Position numbers and translations under genes: made by a program
The notes under the pieces: model-generated
Database searches by the model: none
The model's input: the letters and a program-made list of their open reading frames with translations, nothing else
What the model was told of the DNA's origin: nothing
DNA from: Archaeoglobus sp. UBA234
Lineage (GTDB): Archaea > Halobacteriota > Archaeoglobi > Archaeoglobales > Archaeoglobaceae
Reading direction: 5' to 3'
Length of the DNA stretch: 64,000 nt
Assembly (NCBI GenBank): GCA_002494625.1
Contig: DACH01000001.1
Location: forward strand, 1-64,000
Shown here: positions 1 to 8,096 of the stretch, one piece after another
Position numbering within the stretch: the first letter of the stretch is position 1
Layout: every line of letters starts with the position of its first letter

Positions 1-855
1 GAAGTAGGCGAAGGGGGTGGCTATGTCGAGAGAGAAGAGAGTCTGATAACCGATTATGAAAATAACACCCCTGAGTATTGAGAAAACACCGGCTTTAACA
101 ACAGCTACTGCGTGGAGTAAAGCGCTGACCGGAGTGGGGGCTATCATTGCTGTAGGGAGCCAGGAGTGGAGGGGCATAACTGCTGCTTTGGTATATCCAC
201 CAATAAACATTATCAGCAGTGCAATGGCTACCTCTGGCTTTACATCTCCATTAAAAACTCCACCCGGTGTGAAGTCTGTAGTCCCAGCTGTAACATATGT
301 CAGAACTATCGCCGAAAGCTGAAGAGCGGATGTACCAAGCAGATACACGAAATATTTCCAGCCTGCGAAAAAGGCTTCAAGTGTTTCATCGTGGGCAACC
401 AGAAGGTATGTTGATACTGTCAAAATCTCATAAAACAGATAGAGCGTTATAAGATTGGCTGCAAAGCATATACCCATGGTTGAGGAGAGAGCCAAAGCAA
501 AGCAGGCGAAATATCTGGTTTGTGCATGCTCTTTGAGAGACCTCATATAGCCAATTGAGTAGAGAGTGTTCAGAATCCAGAGGAGTGATGCGGTTGTAGC
601 GAAGAAAAGCCCGAATGCATCGACTTTGAATTTGAGTTCGATGAATCCCGGTATGATTTCGCTTATCTTAAACACTATAACATTTCCATCCAGGATAATG
701 GGAGCCATGGAGATTACTGTGATGAACTTTATAATCGAGGCAAGAACACTCCAGGACTCCCTGAGGTTGGGTCTTTTATCTGAGAGGATGATCAGTACGG
801 CTGCAACCATGGATACTATGACTGCAACAAGGGGCTGTAAAGATACAACCTCCAT
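1..855 (-). CDS. Fqo/Nuo antiporter-like membrane subunit (M/MrpD type), partial
   Basis: Reading frame open from an ATG at 855 to the left edge (285 codons, no stop), so the C-terminal part lies outside the window. The protein is very hydrophobic with many membrane spans. It has the proton-antiporter signature: a Glu in an LFYEILTVSTY stretch in a central helix, and a conserved Lys/His segment around ALLHAVAVVKAG near residues 245-256. This is the fold of NuoL/M/N and MrpD; the LFYEILTVSTY form fits the M/MrpD type best. Known role of the family: proton translocation in complex I-like enzymes. It follows nuoK by 11 nt in the same operon. Whether it is strictly L or M cannot be settled from the fragment. 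Confidence 0.85.
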   Translation of the reverse strand, partial: MEVVSLQPLVAVIVSMVAAVLIILSDKRPNLRESWSVLASIIKFITVISMAPIILDGNVIVFKISEIIPGFIELKFKVDAFGLFFATTASLLWILNTLYSIGYMRSLKEHAQTRYFACFALALSSTMGICFAANLITLYLFYEILTVSTYLLVAHDETLEAFFAGWKYFVYLLGTSALQLSAIVLTYVTAGTTDFTPGGVFNGDVKPEVAIALLIMFIGGYTKAAVMPLHSWLPTAMIAPTPVSALLHAVAVVKAGVFSILRGVIFIIGYQTLFSLDIATPFAYF

Positions 856-866
856 AATCTCTCCCC

Positions 867-1166
867 TCAATACCTCAATTTGCTCAGCACAGAGATTTCA
901 ACCGTGCCATATAGCCTGTAAATCAGCAGAATAAGGGCAAATCCAACAGCAGCCTCGGCTGCAGCAATCGCAAGTGAGAATGTGACAAAAAGCTGCCCTG
1001 AAAGGTCTCCAGCAAGCCTCGAGAAGGTAACGAGGTTAATATTGGCTGCATTCATCATTATTTCAAGACACATCAGCACTCTGATGGCATTTCTGCTCAC
1101 AATAACCCCGTAACCACCAATGATGAGCATGAGGGCAGAAAGGAGGAAATATCCCTCAGGATTCAT
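867..1166 (-). CDS. nuoK: NADH/F420H2:quinone oxidoreductase-type subunit K
   Basis: Ninety-nine-residue, three-helix membrane protein. It carries the NuoK/MnhC hallmarks: a Glu in the second helix (VLMCLEIMMNAANINLV) and another in the third (LAIAAAEAAVGFALI). The ATG at 1166 is preferred to the one at 1172 because GGAGGG then sits 6 nt upstream. The gene overlaps the end of nuoJ by 11 nt, so the two are probably translationally coupled. It should form part of the membrane proton channel next to subunit J. Confidence 0.92.
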   Translation of the reverse strand: MNPEGYFLLSALMLIIGGYGVIVSRNAIRVLMCLEIMMNAANINLVTFSRLAGDLSGQLFVTFSLAIAAAEAAVGFALILLIYRLYGTVEISVLSKLRY

Positions 1167-1641
1167 TCTCATCCCTCCTTGCTAAATAAACTGCTGCTAT
1201 AAGGGCCCCTAAGAGGAGGTATGCAATCAGCTCAAAGTGAAGAATGTAACTCTCGAATAGAAGGGTGGCTATGTTGTATGTAGAGCCATATATGAGCTTT
1301 TCTTCAAGTCCAACCTGACTGAAGACTATTATTGAAATTATAACGACCCCAAAGACGACCACAGAGATTATCTTCATAGAATTCAAACTCAGACCAAGAA
1401 CGTCCACTCCCTCTTCTCTTCTTGTGAGCATTATTGCAAAGAGCGCGATAACTGTTACTGCTCCTGCATAAATCAGAATCTGAATGACAGCAAGGAATTC
1501 AGCATCAAGCATCAGAAAAAGTCCTGCTACTGCAACGAAGGTAAGAGCAAGATAGAGTGCCGAGTGAAAAACCTCCTTGGAGTGAACGACCATTATTGAG
1601 GAGAATACAGCAACAAACCAGAGAACATATGCGAAGTCCAA
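1156..1641 (-). CDS. nuoJ: NADH/F420H2:quinone oxidoreductase-type subunit J
   Basis: About 160 residues with five predicted membrane helices. It has the NuoJ pattern of an early ALYLALTFVAVAGLFLML segment followed by VIQILIYAGAVTVIALFAIML, which carries the conserved Tyr of the pi-bulge helix. A TTG at 1641 is preceded by AGAGGTGA at a good distance; a GTG at 1650 is an alternative start. A single full-length J is present here, unlike the split J genes described in Methanosarcina fpo operons. It overlaps or abuts nuoI upstream and overlaps nuoK downstream. Confidence 0.9.
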   Translation of the reverse strand: MDFAYVLWFVAVFSSIMVVHSKEVFHSALYLALTFVAVAGLFLMLDAEFLAVIQILIYAGAVTVIALFAIMLTRREEGVDVLGLSLNSMKIISVVVFGVVIISIIVFSQVGLEEKLIYGSTYNIATLLFESYILHFELIAYLLLGALIAAVYLARRDENES

Positions 1642-1642
1642 C

Positions 1643-2047
1643 TCAATCACCTCTGTAGTAAAACTTTTTTAAATCAAAAACGAGAGATTCCCTTGATGTG
1701 TCCGCAAGCTCGTAATTTTTTGTCAGGTGAATCGATTTTGGCTTGGTAGGACAAACATCATGACAGATCCCGCAGAACATGCACCTTCCGGCAAAGTAAA
1801 GGAACTCTTCAACTATTCTCTTTTTGTTCTCCTTCCTTGACTTTATTTTTATGCACTGGTTGGGACAGTTCCTCTCACACGATAGACAGGCAGTGCAGAC
1901 CTCATAATTGTAGCTGAGGAAGCCTCTGAACCTTTCAGATATTTCTAGCTTTTCTTCAGGATACTGAACCGTCACAGGTTTTTTAAAGAGGTAACGAATC
2001 GTCACAGCCAGCGGCTCCAAGATTATGGTTTTTGCAGATATTTTCAT
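1643..2047 (-). CDS. nuoI: Complex I-type ferredoxin-like subunit I (two [4Fe-4S])
   Basis: 134-residue iron-sulfur protein with two CxxCxxCxxxC clusters at about residues 51-61 (CTACLSCERNC) and 89-99 (CMFCGICHDVC). This is the NuoI/FpoI arrangement that relays electrons to the N2 cluster in subunit B. The N-terminal segment is amphipathic or hydrophobic, as usual for the part that contacts subunit H. The ATG at 2047 has GAGGTGA just upstream. It lies between nuoH and nuoJ in the usual operon order. Confidence 0.93.
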   Translation of the reverse strand: MKISAKTIILEPLAVTIRYLFKKPVTVQYPEEKLEISERFRGFLSYNYEVCTACLSCERNCPNQCIKIKSRKENKKRIVEEFLYFAGRCMFCGICHDVCPTKPKSIHLTKNYELADTSRESLVFDLKKFYYRGD

Positions 2048-2056
2048 AATTCACCT

Positions 2057-3043
2057 CTAAAAAACTTTTATCGCTCCAGCGATCAGAATATTGAGCAGAG
2101 AGAGCGGAATCAGAAACTTCCATCCAAAGCTAACCATCTGGTCAATCCTGATTCTCACCACGGAGGCTCTGACCCACATCAAAAAGAGCATTATTACGAG
2201 AGTCTTGAGAGCAAGCCAGAAAGGTGAATCGAACAGAGGACCCATCCATCCTCCAAAGTAGAGAATCGCTATGAGAACTGATGTGAAGACGGCATGTGTA
2301 TATTCTCCAAGCATCAGCAGGGCGAACTTAACACTACTGTACTCTGTAGTCCACCCCTGAACTATCTCAGACTCTGCTTCAGGTAGATCAAAGGGTGGAC
2401 GGGCGGATTCCATGAAAGAGACAGTGATGAAGATTATGAAACCAAGAAACTGTGGTAGGATAAACCAGCCATCTCTCTGAGCTTCAACAATATCAATCAT
2501 ATTCAGGGATCCTGATAGAACCAAAACACCTATCACTGCCAGTCCAGCTGGAATCTCATAACTTATCATCAGTGCTGCAGACCTTATTCCACCAATAAGG
2601 TTGTATTTGTTGTTCGGGCTCCATCCCGCCATTATGACAGGTATTATAGAGAGCGAAGCAACTGCGAGTATGAAAAGAATCCCTGCATTCAGATTGGCTA
2701 CAACTATGTTTCTTTCAACAGGAACTGCCACAAAGGGGAGCATAGCTAAGGAGAAGCAAAGGATTGGGGCAAGGGTGTACGCATACTTTTCAGCCTTCTC
2801 AGGAAGTATATCCTCCTTAAGGAAGAGTTTCAAACCGTCTGCCAGTGTCTGAAGTATTCCATATTTTCCTGCTCTGTTGGGCCCATATCGGTGCTGTAAT
2901 CTTGCAACAAACTTTCTTTCAGCCCATATCAGTATCAGCACGGCAAGAGAGATAACTGTAATAACACCAAGAGCCCCTGCCAGTCCCCTGAAGAGAGGAT
3001 TTTCAAGCAGGCTCAGGTAGAATTCCAGATTGAGGGGGAACAT
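2057..3043 (-). CDS. nuoH: Complex I-type quinone-binding membrane subunit H
   Basis: About 328 residues and roughly eight membrane helices. It contains the diagnostic NuoH loops: AERKFVARLQHRYGPNRAG near the N terminus, and a FMESARPPFDLPEAESEIVQG acidic loop that lines the quinone cavity. I start it at the ATG at 3043, which follows GAGGTGG. The frame remains open upstream to a TTG at 3103, but that would overlap nuoD and add an untypical hydrophobic leader. Probably menaquinone-reactive if this is an Fqo-type enzyme (inference). Confidence 0.93.
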   Translation of the reverse strand: MFPLNLEFYLSLLENPLFRGLAGALGVITVISLAVLILIWAERKFVARLQHRYGPNRAGKYGILQTLADGLKLFLKEDILPEKAEKYAYTLAPILCFSLAMLPFVAVPVERNIVVANLNAGILFILAVASLSIIPVIMAGWSPNNKYNLIGGIRSAALMISYEIPAGLAVIGVLVLSGSLNMIDIVEAQRDGWFILPQFLGFIIFITVSFMESARPPFDLPEAESEIVQGWTTEYSSVKFALLMLGEYTHAVFTSVLIAILYFGGWMGPLFDSPFWLALKTLVIMLFLMWVRASVVRIRIDQMVSFGWKFLIPLSLLNILIAGAIKVF

Positions 3044-3053
3044 GATGCCACCT

Positions 3054-4148
3054 CTACCTATCAACCTCTCCAAAAACAGGATCAAGTGTACCAAGAATTG
3101 CAATCAGGTCAGCAATGAAGACTCCTTTTGCCAGATGCGGAAGTATGGAAAGGTTACAGAAGGCAGGACTTCTTATTTTCAGCCTGTATGGATGGGTAGA
3201 GCCATCCCCAATAATATGGAATCCAAGTTCACCTCTCGGGCTCTCAATTCTTGAGTATACTTCTCCCTCCGGGGGTCTGACGACTCTGGAGACTTTGGCT
3301 CTGAAGAGCCCCGGTGGAATGTTCTCGATCGCCTGTTCCACAATATCTGCACTCATCTTCATTTCATTTATCCATACACTGATTCTTGAAAGACAGTCCC
3401 CTCTTTTACCGGTCACTATCCTCCAGTCAAAGTAATGGTAAATGCTGTAAGGGTCTTCCTTCCTGATATCCCTCCTAACACCCGATCCCCTCAGAACAGG
3501 ACCTGTTGCCCCGAGATTTATTGCATCCTTCGGACTTAAAACCCCGATCCCCTCAGTCCTCTTGACAAATATTTCATTATCATATACGAGGTCTTCATAC
3601 TCCTCAATTTTCTGTCTTAACTCCCTGAGAAAGGATAGGGTGAAATCCGTAAAGCCAAGCGGAAGGTCATCCATTACACCCCCAATGGTTATGTAATTGT
3701 ACCCAAGCCTCGCTCCAGACAGGCTCTCGAAGAGGTCAAGAATTGTCTCTCTTTCCCGGAAGGTGTACATCATCAGAGTGAACGGCATTCCCAAGTCGTT
3801 ACCAATGCTTCCCAGTGCAAGAAGGTGGCTTGCAATCCTTTGAAGTTCAAGGACTATCACCCTAATATATTCCGCTCTCTCCGGGACTTCCAGACCAAGA
3901 AGCTCTTCAACAGCTTTAACATAAGCCATGTTGTTTGCCATCGAGGAAACATAATCGAGCTTGTCCGTAAGAGGGGTTATCTGTATGTATCTCCTGTTCT
4001 CAGCTATTTTTTCAAACCCCCTGTGGAGGTAGCCAATAACAGGTGTAACATTTACAACTCTCTCTCCTTCGAGTTCAACAACCAGCCTCAACACACCGTG
4101 TGTGCTTGGGTGCTGGGGTCCGAGATTGAGAAGTACCCTTTCAGACAT
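3054..4148 (-). CDS. nuoD: Complex I-type 49-kDa subunit D
   Basis: 364-residue NuoD/FpoD protein beginning with the characteristic LNLGPQHPSTHGVLR motif, whose His helps form the quinone head-group site. RGFEKIAE and the C-terminal GTLDPVFGEVDR are further hallmarks. C and D are separate genes here rather than a fused nuoCD. The NiFe-hydrogenase Cys ligands are absent, which argues against an Ech or Mbh hydrogenase and for a quinone reductase. Start ATG at 4148 with AGGGTG upstream. Confidence 0.94.
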   Translation of the reverse strand: MSERVLLNLGPQHPSTHGVLRLVVELEGERVVNVTPVIGYLHRGFEKIAENRRYIQITPLTDKLDYVSSMANNMAYVKAVEELLGLEVPERAEYIRVIVLELQRIASHLLALGSIGNDLGMPFTLMMYTFRERETILDLFESLSGARLGYNYITIGGVMDDLPLGFTDFTLSFLRELRQKIEEYEDLVYDNEIFVKRTEGIGVLSPKDAINLGATGPVLRGSGVRRDIRKEDPYSIYHYFDWRIVTGKRGDCLSRISVWINEMKMSADIVEQAIENIPPGLFRAKVSRVVRPPEGEVYSRIESPRGELGFHIIGDGSTHPYRLKIRSPAFCNLSILPHLAKGVFIADLIAILGTLDPVFGEVDR

Positions 4149-4158
4149 AAGCTACACC

Positions 4159-4710
4159 CTAAAGCCAGCTTCTTTCCTCGAGTTTGAAGTCTTTCCTGAG
4201 CGGAAATCCCTCGAAATCGTCAGGAAGAAGAATCCTCCTCAGATCCGGATGCCCACGGAAAATAATACCGAACATATCATAGGTCTCCCTCTCATGCCAG
4301 TCTGCAGCTCTCCAGATACTGACAACCGAATCTACCTCAGGATCATCCTTAGGAACCTTGACCCTTACTGAGAGCATCCTTCTATCGATATAAGACCAGA
4401 TATGGTATATGACCTCAAAATACTCTCCTCTATCAACCCCAAGGATACATGAAAAATGGTCAAAGCCATTCTCTTTCAAAAAACTGCAGAATTCAAGCAG
4501 GTTTTCCCTCTTAACTTCCACCCAGATTTTATTGCATTTCTGAATGTATATCGATTCCACACCACTTTCCGCTATCCGGTAGATGAGAGGAAAAGCCGGA
4601 GCTATATCCTCGATAGTGAGCCTTTCTTCCTCAATTTCATCTTTCTTCTCTTCTTTTCTTTTTTCAGCTTTCTCAATCTTGTTTTCACTCTTCTTTTCTT
4701 CGCTCATCAT
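4159..4710 (-). CDS. nuoC: Complex I-type 30-kDa subunit C with charged N-terminal extension
   Basis: 183 residues. The C-terminal ~145 match NuoC, with the ERETYDMFGIIFRGHPDLRR signature followed by a PLRKDF ending. The first ~30 residues are an almost pure Lys/Glu tract (EKKSENKIEKAEKRKEEKKD), a low-complexity extension not needed for the fold. Two adjacent ATG codons (4710 and 4707) could start it, and it overlaps the end of nuoB by 26 nt. Peripheral-arm subunit that docks onto D. Confidence 0.92.
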   Translation of the reverse strand: MMSEEKKSENKIEKAEKRKEEKKDEIEEERLTIEDIAPAFPLIYRIAESGVESIYIQKCNKIWVEVKRENLLEFCSFLKENGFDHFSCILGVDRGEYFEVIYHIWSYIDRRMLSVRVKVPKDDPEVDSVVSIWRAADWHERETYDMFGIIFRGHPDLRRILLPDDFEGFPLRKDFKLEERSWL

Positions 4711-5185
4711 ATCTGGTCTTTCCCTCTCTTATCATCCTTCTTAGCTTCACAATTCCATGAAGGAGAGCTTCAGGACGGGGGGGACAGCCAGGCACATACA
4801 CATCAACAGGGATTACTCTATCAACACCATCAACCACATTGTATGAATCATACCAAGGCCCACCGCTTATTGCACATTCACCCATTGCAATCACATATTT
4901 TGGCTCTGGCATCTGCTCGTACAGCCTCTTCACAACAGGAGCCATTCTATTCGTAACCCACCCTGAGACTATCATAACATCTGCCTGTCTTGGGGTTGCT
5001 CTTGCAAGCATTCCAAACCTCTCAACACCATCGAACCTCGGAGTGCCTGTTGCCATAAATTCTATGGCACAGCACGCGAGCCCGAAGGTAAAAACCCATG
5101 GTGACTTCGATCTCATCCACCTGACAAGATAATTCCTGTCCACAATATCCTTTATCGAATCAAGTCTGAGCAGTGCTACTGCCAT
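4685..5185 (-). CDS. nuoB: Complex I-type N2-cluster subunit B
   Basis: About 166 residues. The N2 [4Fe-4S] ligands are visible: a Cys pair at residues 38-39 (GLACCAIEF), C104 in MGECAISGGPW, and C134 in VPGCPPRPEA. This is the terminal iron-sulfur carrier before the quinone. The ATG at 5185 overlaps nuoA by 10 nt; a GTG at 5206 would add seven residues and is less likely. No NuoE/F/G genes are visible, so the electron input module is not encoded in this window. An F420H2 dehydrogenase FqoF/FpoF encoded elsewhere is expected (inference). Confidence 0.95.
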   Translation of the reverse strand: MAVALLRLDSIKDIVDRNYLVRWMRSKSPWVFTFGLACCAIEFMATGTPRFDGVERFGMLARATPRQADVMIVSGWVTNRMAPVVKRLYEQMPEPKYVIAMGECAISGGPWYDSYNVVDGVDRVIPVDVYVPGCPPRPEALLHGIVKLRRMIREGKTRYDERRKEE

Positions 5186-5526
5186 TCCAGCGCCCCCTTC
5201 CTCCACTCATAAACAAGTCCTGCAAAGACAATAAATAGGAAGAGCAATCCTGCAGCAAAGATTTCTGTGTTCTGCGTTTTAATAGCCCATGGATATAGGA
5301 AAAGTATTTCCACATCGAAGATTACGAAGAGAATTGCATACATGTAGTACTGCACGCTGAACTGATGCCAGGCATCACTGAATGGCTTCTCTCCACACTC
5401 ATAAACCGTTCTCTTTTCAGGTTCACTTTTGCTCGGCCGTATTAACTTAGAGAAAACCAAAGCAATCAGCGAGAAGACTACCACAACTCCCGTGAACACT
5501 GCCACCGTAACATACTCTTCGAGCAT
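5176..5526 (-). CDS. nuoA: Complex I-type subunit A
   Basis: 116 residues with three predicted helices. The conserved YECGEKPFSDAWHQFSVQYYMYAILFVIFDVE block contains the TMH-adjacent Glu/Asp motif typical of NuoA/FpoA. It is the first gene of the leftward operon. An ATG at 5526 follows GGGAGGTGAT. Upstream lies a very AT-rich 196-nt spacer shared with the divergent guaA glutaminase gene. Confidence 0.93.
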   Translation of the reverse strand: MLEEYVTVAVFTGVVVVFSLIALVFSKLIRPSKSEPEKRTVYECGEKPFSDAWHQFSVQYYMYAILFVIFDVEILFLYPWAIKTQNTEIFAAGLLFLFIVFAGLVYEWRKGALEWQ

Positions 5527-5584
5527 CCTTTCATATCACCTCCCTTTAATAAACAATTAATCATTTTAATTCAACCATTAAAAA

Positions 5585-5618
5585 GGTTACTATAACATGA
5601 TAAATCATTATAATAACC
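5585..5618. repeat. Imperfect inverted repeat in the nuo/guaA divergent promoter region
   Basis: GGTTACTATAACATGAT and AATCATTATAATAACC form an imperfect dyad with mismatches and a one- or two-base offset. It lies between the divergent nuoA and GMP synthase genes, in a spacer that is almost entirely A/T. It could be an operator or simply AT-rich chance symmetry. Confidence 0.35.
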
Positions 5619-5722
5619 CTACATTAAAATAATATATACTTTATTGTAAATAATAGGAATAAACTAAATAAAATAGACCACAGACCACAAAATTGAAAAG
5701 ATTAAACTTCCTATGGCTTGTT

Positions 5723-6277
5723 ATGGTAAAGATATATGTCGTTTACAACCACGGACAGTACAACCACCTCATACACAGAATGCTAAGAGATCTGGATGTT
5801 GAAACCAGGCTTGTTCAGAACGATACTGATGCGAAAGATTTGATGGATGTAGATGGTCTTGTGCTTGGAGGTGGACCGAGCATTGAAAAAGCAGGAAATT
5901 CCTTTATTTACTTGGATGAGCTTGATGTTCCTGTTCTCGGAATTTGTCTCGGTTTGCATATAATTGCCAAGCATTTTGGAGGAGAGGTTAAGACCGGAGA
6001 TGTTGGAGGGTATGCAGAGGTTGAAATCCAGCTCTTAAAAGATGATGAGCTATTCTCAGGTTTTCCCGAATCCTTTACAGTATGGGCAAGTCATGCAGAT
6101 GAGGTTAAAAGAATGCCTGAGAACTTTATCCATCTTGCTCAATCGAAAATATGCAGGTTTGAGGCAATAAGACATCCAGACAGACCTGTTTATGGAGTTC
6201 AGTGGCATCCTGAAGTGTATCACTCACAGTATGGGGAGGAGCTTTACAGGAATTTCATTGAAATCTGCAAAAAATAA
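5723..6277 (+). CDS. guaA: GMP synthase, glutamine amidotransferase subunit A
   Basis: 184-residue class I glutamine amidotransferase of the archaeal two-subunit GMP synthase. It supplies ammonia for amination of XMP by a separate ATP-pyrophosphatase subunit. Nucleophile Cys75 is in VLGICLGLHII, and the C-terminal QWHPEVYHSQYGEE block holds the His and Glu of the triad. The start is the ATG giving MVKIYVVYNHGQYNHLI, the family's usual N terminus; a TTG at 5693 would add ten unconserved residues. It is monocistronic, followed by a convergent kinase gene 17 nt away. Confidence 0.93.
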   Translation: MVKIYVVYNHGQYNHLIHRMLRDLDVETRLVQNDTDAKDLMDVDGLVLGGGPSIEKAGNSFIYLDELDVPVLGICLGLHIIAKHFGGEVKTGDVGGYAEVEIQLLKDDELFSGFPESFTVWASHADEVKRMPENFIHLAQSKICRFEAIRHPDRPVYGVQWHPEVYHSQYGEELYRNFIEICKK

Positions 6278-6294
6278 AAAATTTAAATGAAAAT

Positions 6295-6855
6295 CTAAAT
6301 CAGAAAATCATCCACCCTTTCCCCCAGAAAAGATATCCAGTCTATTTTCCCAGGTTTAAAATTTTCAATTACAGCGCCTCTTTTTTCAGCTTCTATTAAT
6401 TCAACAAGTATGTTTGCAACCTCTTTCACTGATTTCTCTGTTGTATCGATTTCATAAACCTTCCTGTTGCTCTCAAGAGCCTCCACAAGAATTACATCAA
6501 GAATTTCTGCCTGAATATTTTCTCTAATTTTCTCTTCACTCCATCCCTTGCTCTCAAGCCTTTTTTCCAGCACAATGGGGTTGCATCTGAGAACTACAAT
6601 TAAATCAGCAGGGAGATTGTGAGAGAGGTGACCTTCTACTATGGAATTCTGAAATTCTTCCTTCACACTCTCAAGCTTCTCATAAAGTTCCTCGATATCG
6701 ATTATAAGGGTCGTTCCTCCTTCACTGATCTCCTCTCCCATAATGCATTCAAATTTCTCTGCAAGCTCCTCAACTGAGAAAATTTTGTATATCTCTGAAA
6801 GAGCTGTTGCTACAGAGGTTTTTCCCACACCCGGTGTTCCTGTAAGTGCTATCAA
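6295..6855 (-). CDS. Archaeal Fap7-type adenylate kinase/NTPase
   Basis: 186-residue P-loop kinase with Walker A TGTPGVGKTSVA at residues 5-16. Its NMP-kinase organisation matches the Fap7/hCINAP family, with IVEGHLSH, an acidic Walker B-like region and CNPIVLEKRLESKGW. Known role of the family: adenylate kinase-like ATPase needed for small-subunit ribosome maturation with Rps14/uS11. It starts at a TTG that follows GGAGGTG by 5 nt and overlaps the hisC stop, so it is coupled to hisC. Last gene of the mobA-moaA-hisC operon. Confidence 0.87.
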   Translation of the reverse strand: MIALTGTPGVGKTSVATALSEIYKIFSVEELAEKFECIMGEEISEGGTTLIIDIEELYEKLESVKEEFQNSIVEGHLSHNLPADLIVVLRCNPIVLEKRLESKGWSEEKIRENIQAEILDVILVEALESNRKVYEIDTTEKSVKEVANILVELIEAEKRGAVIENFKPGKIDWISFLGERVDDFLI

Positions 6856-7913
6856 CCCAGCACCTCCAGAACCTCCCCAACACTCTGGAGAAGGATGTCA
6901 TTCTCTTCTTTTTTTCCAATGCTAATCCTCACATCCCTATTACTGCACCCCTCAAATCCCGAGCAATCTCTGATGATGATGCCCCTCTTCATCAATTCTT
7001 CACAGAATCTGGATGATTCAACTTTGAGCCTTACAAAAAGGAAATTTGCCTCTGATGGGAAAACTTCTAAACCCTCCTTCCTGAGTGCTGAAAAAACTCT
7101 CTGTCTCTCTTTCCTGACTTTGTCCACGGTTTTCTCCATATATTCTATATCATCAAGGGCAGCTTCTGCAGCCTTAATGGCAGGTGTTGATAGCGGGAAG
7201 GGTGTCTTTGCTTTGAGATAGAATTTTCTGAGCCATTCCGGTACAACAGCATATCCGATTCTGAGGTTCGCAAGTCCGAAAGCCTTGGAAAAAGTTCTTG
7301 CAACAACCACATTTTCTGAATCGGCAAGATGAAGTAGAGTTCTAGATGAGAACTCAACATAGGCTTCATCTATAAACACGATCCCCCCTGAATCTATCAG
7401 ACTCCTAACAACTTCCTCTCTTTCAAGGTTGCCCGTCGGATTGTTAGGGGAGCAGACGATGGCAAGCTTGAATTCCCGGGGTGGATTGCTTATCATGAAG
7501 TTCTCATCCCTCTCCACCCTTACAGTATCTGCAGAACTTATCTCAGCGAGAGTGTGATAGTAAGGAAAAGTCGGTGGGGCTATAAGGACTCTGTCTCCTT
7601 TATCGATGAAAATTTTGAATATTGCCTCAAGAATCCCATCTATACCCGCACCAACAACAATCCTGCTCTCCTCAAATCCTGTGTACTCAGAAATTTTCTG
7701 AATTAACTCTTCAGGATGTGATGGCGGATAGATATGGAGTCTGTCATACTCTCTAAATGCTTGGATAGCTCTGGGGCTTGCTCCATGCGGATTCTCATTT
7801 GAGGCAAGCTTGATTACCTTCTCAACCCCATATCTCTTTTTTACATAATCTTCATCCTTTCCAGGCACATACTCTTTCAATCTAAGAAAAGGTTTTTTCA
7901 CGAGCGAGTTCAA
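6852..7913 (-). CDS. hisC: Histidinol-phosphate aminotransferase
   Basis: 353-residue fold-type I PLP aminotransferase. Lys210 in ARTFSKAFGLANLRIGYA is the PLP lysine. SNENPHGASP near residue 38 and CSPNNPTGN near 154 are the HisC substrate and cofactor motifs. It converts imidazole acetol-phosphate to histidinol-phosphate in histidine synthesis; related archaeal CobD-like threonine-phosphate decarboxylases are the main alternative. The TTG start at 7913 follows GAAGGTGG. It overlaps the kinase gene downstream by 4 nt. Confidence 0.87.
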   Translation of the reverse strand: MNSLVKKPFLRLKEYVPGKDEDYVKKRYGVEKVIKLASNENPHGASPRAIQAFREYDRLHIYPPSHPEELIQKISEYTGFEESRIVVGAGIDGILEAIFKIFIDKGDRVLIAPPTFPYYHTLAEISSADTVRVERDENFMISNPPREFKLAIVCSPNNPTGNLEREEVVRSLIDSGGIVFIDEAYVEFSSRTLLHLADSENVVVARTFSKAFGLANLRIGYAVVPEWLRKFYLKAKTPFPLSTPAIKAAEAALDDIEYMEKTVDKVRKERQRVFSALRKEGLEVFPSEANFLFVRLKVESSRFCEELMKRGIIIRDCSGFEGCSNRDVRISIGKKEENDILLQSVGEVLEVLG

Positions 7914-7931
7914 GAGACCACCTTCAGTACC

Positions 7932-8096
7932 TCATCTATCAAGCTGAACCTCGACATGGTTCCAGTTTTCATCAACACCTTTGAGGGTAGATATAAGACT
8001 CCTGATTACAGCTCCAAACACTTTTTGAACATAGGGATTCATTGGAATTTCCTTTCCGTCCACCATAAGCTTTACATCAATTTCTGGTTCACTCAA
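7932..8096 (-). CDS. Conserved-looking 54-residue protein between moaA and hisC
   Basis: Short frame starting at a TTG (8096) that sits 7 nt after a strong GGAGGTGG. Its start lies inside the last codons of moaA (8-nt overlap) and it ends 18 nt before hisC, so the spacing is operon-like. The sequence contains MVDGKEIPMNPYVQKVFGAVI followed by SLISTLKGVDENWNHVEVQL. That resembles small archaeal proteins with a GKEIPLNPFVQ..SLKGVD pattern that I recall but cannot verify. Function unknown. Confidence 0.75.
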   Translation of the reverse strand: MSEPEIDVKLMVDGKEIPMNPYVQKVFGAVIRSLISTLKGVDENWNHVEVQLDR

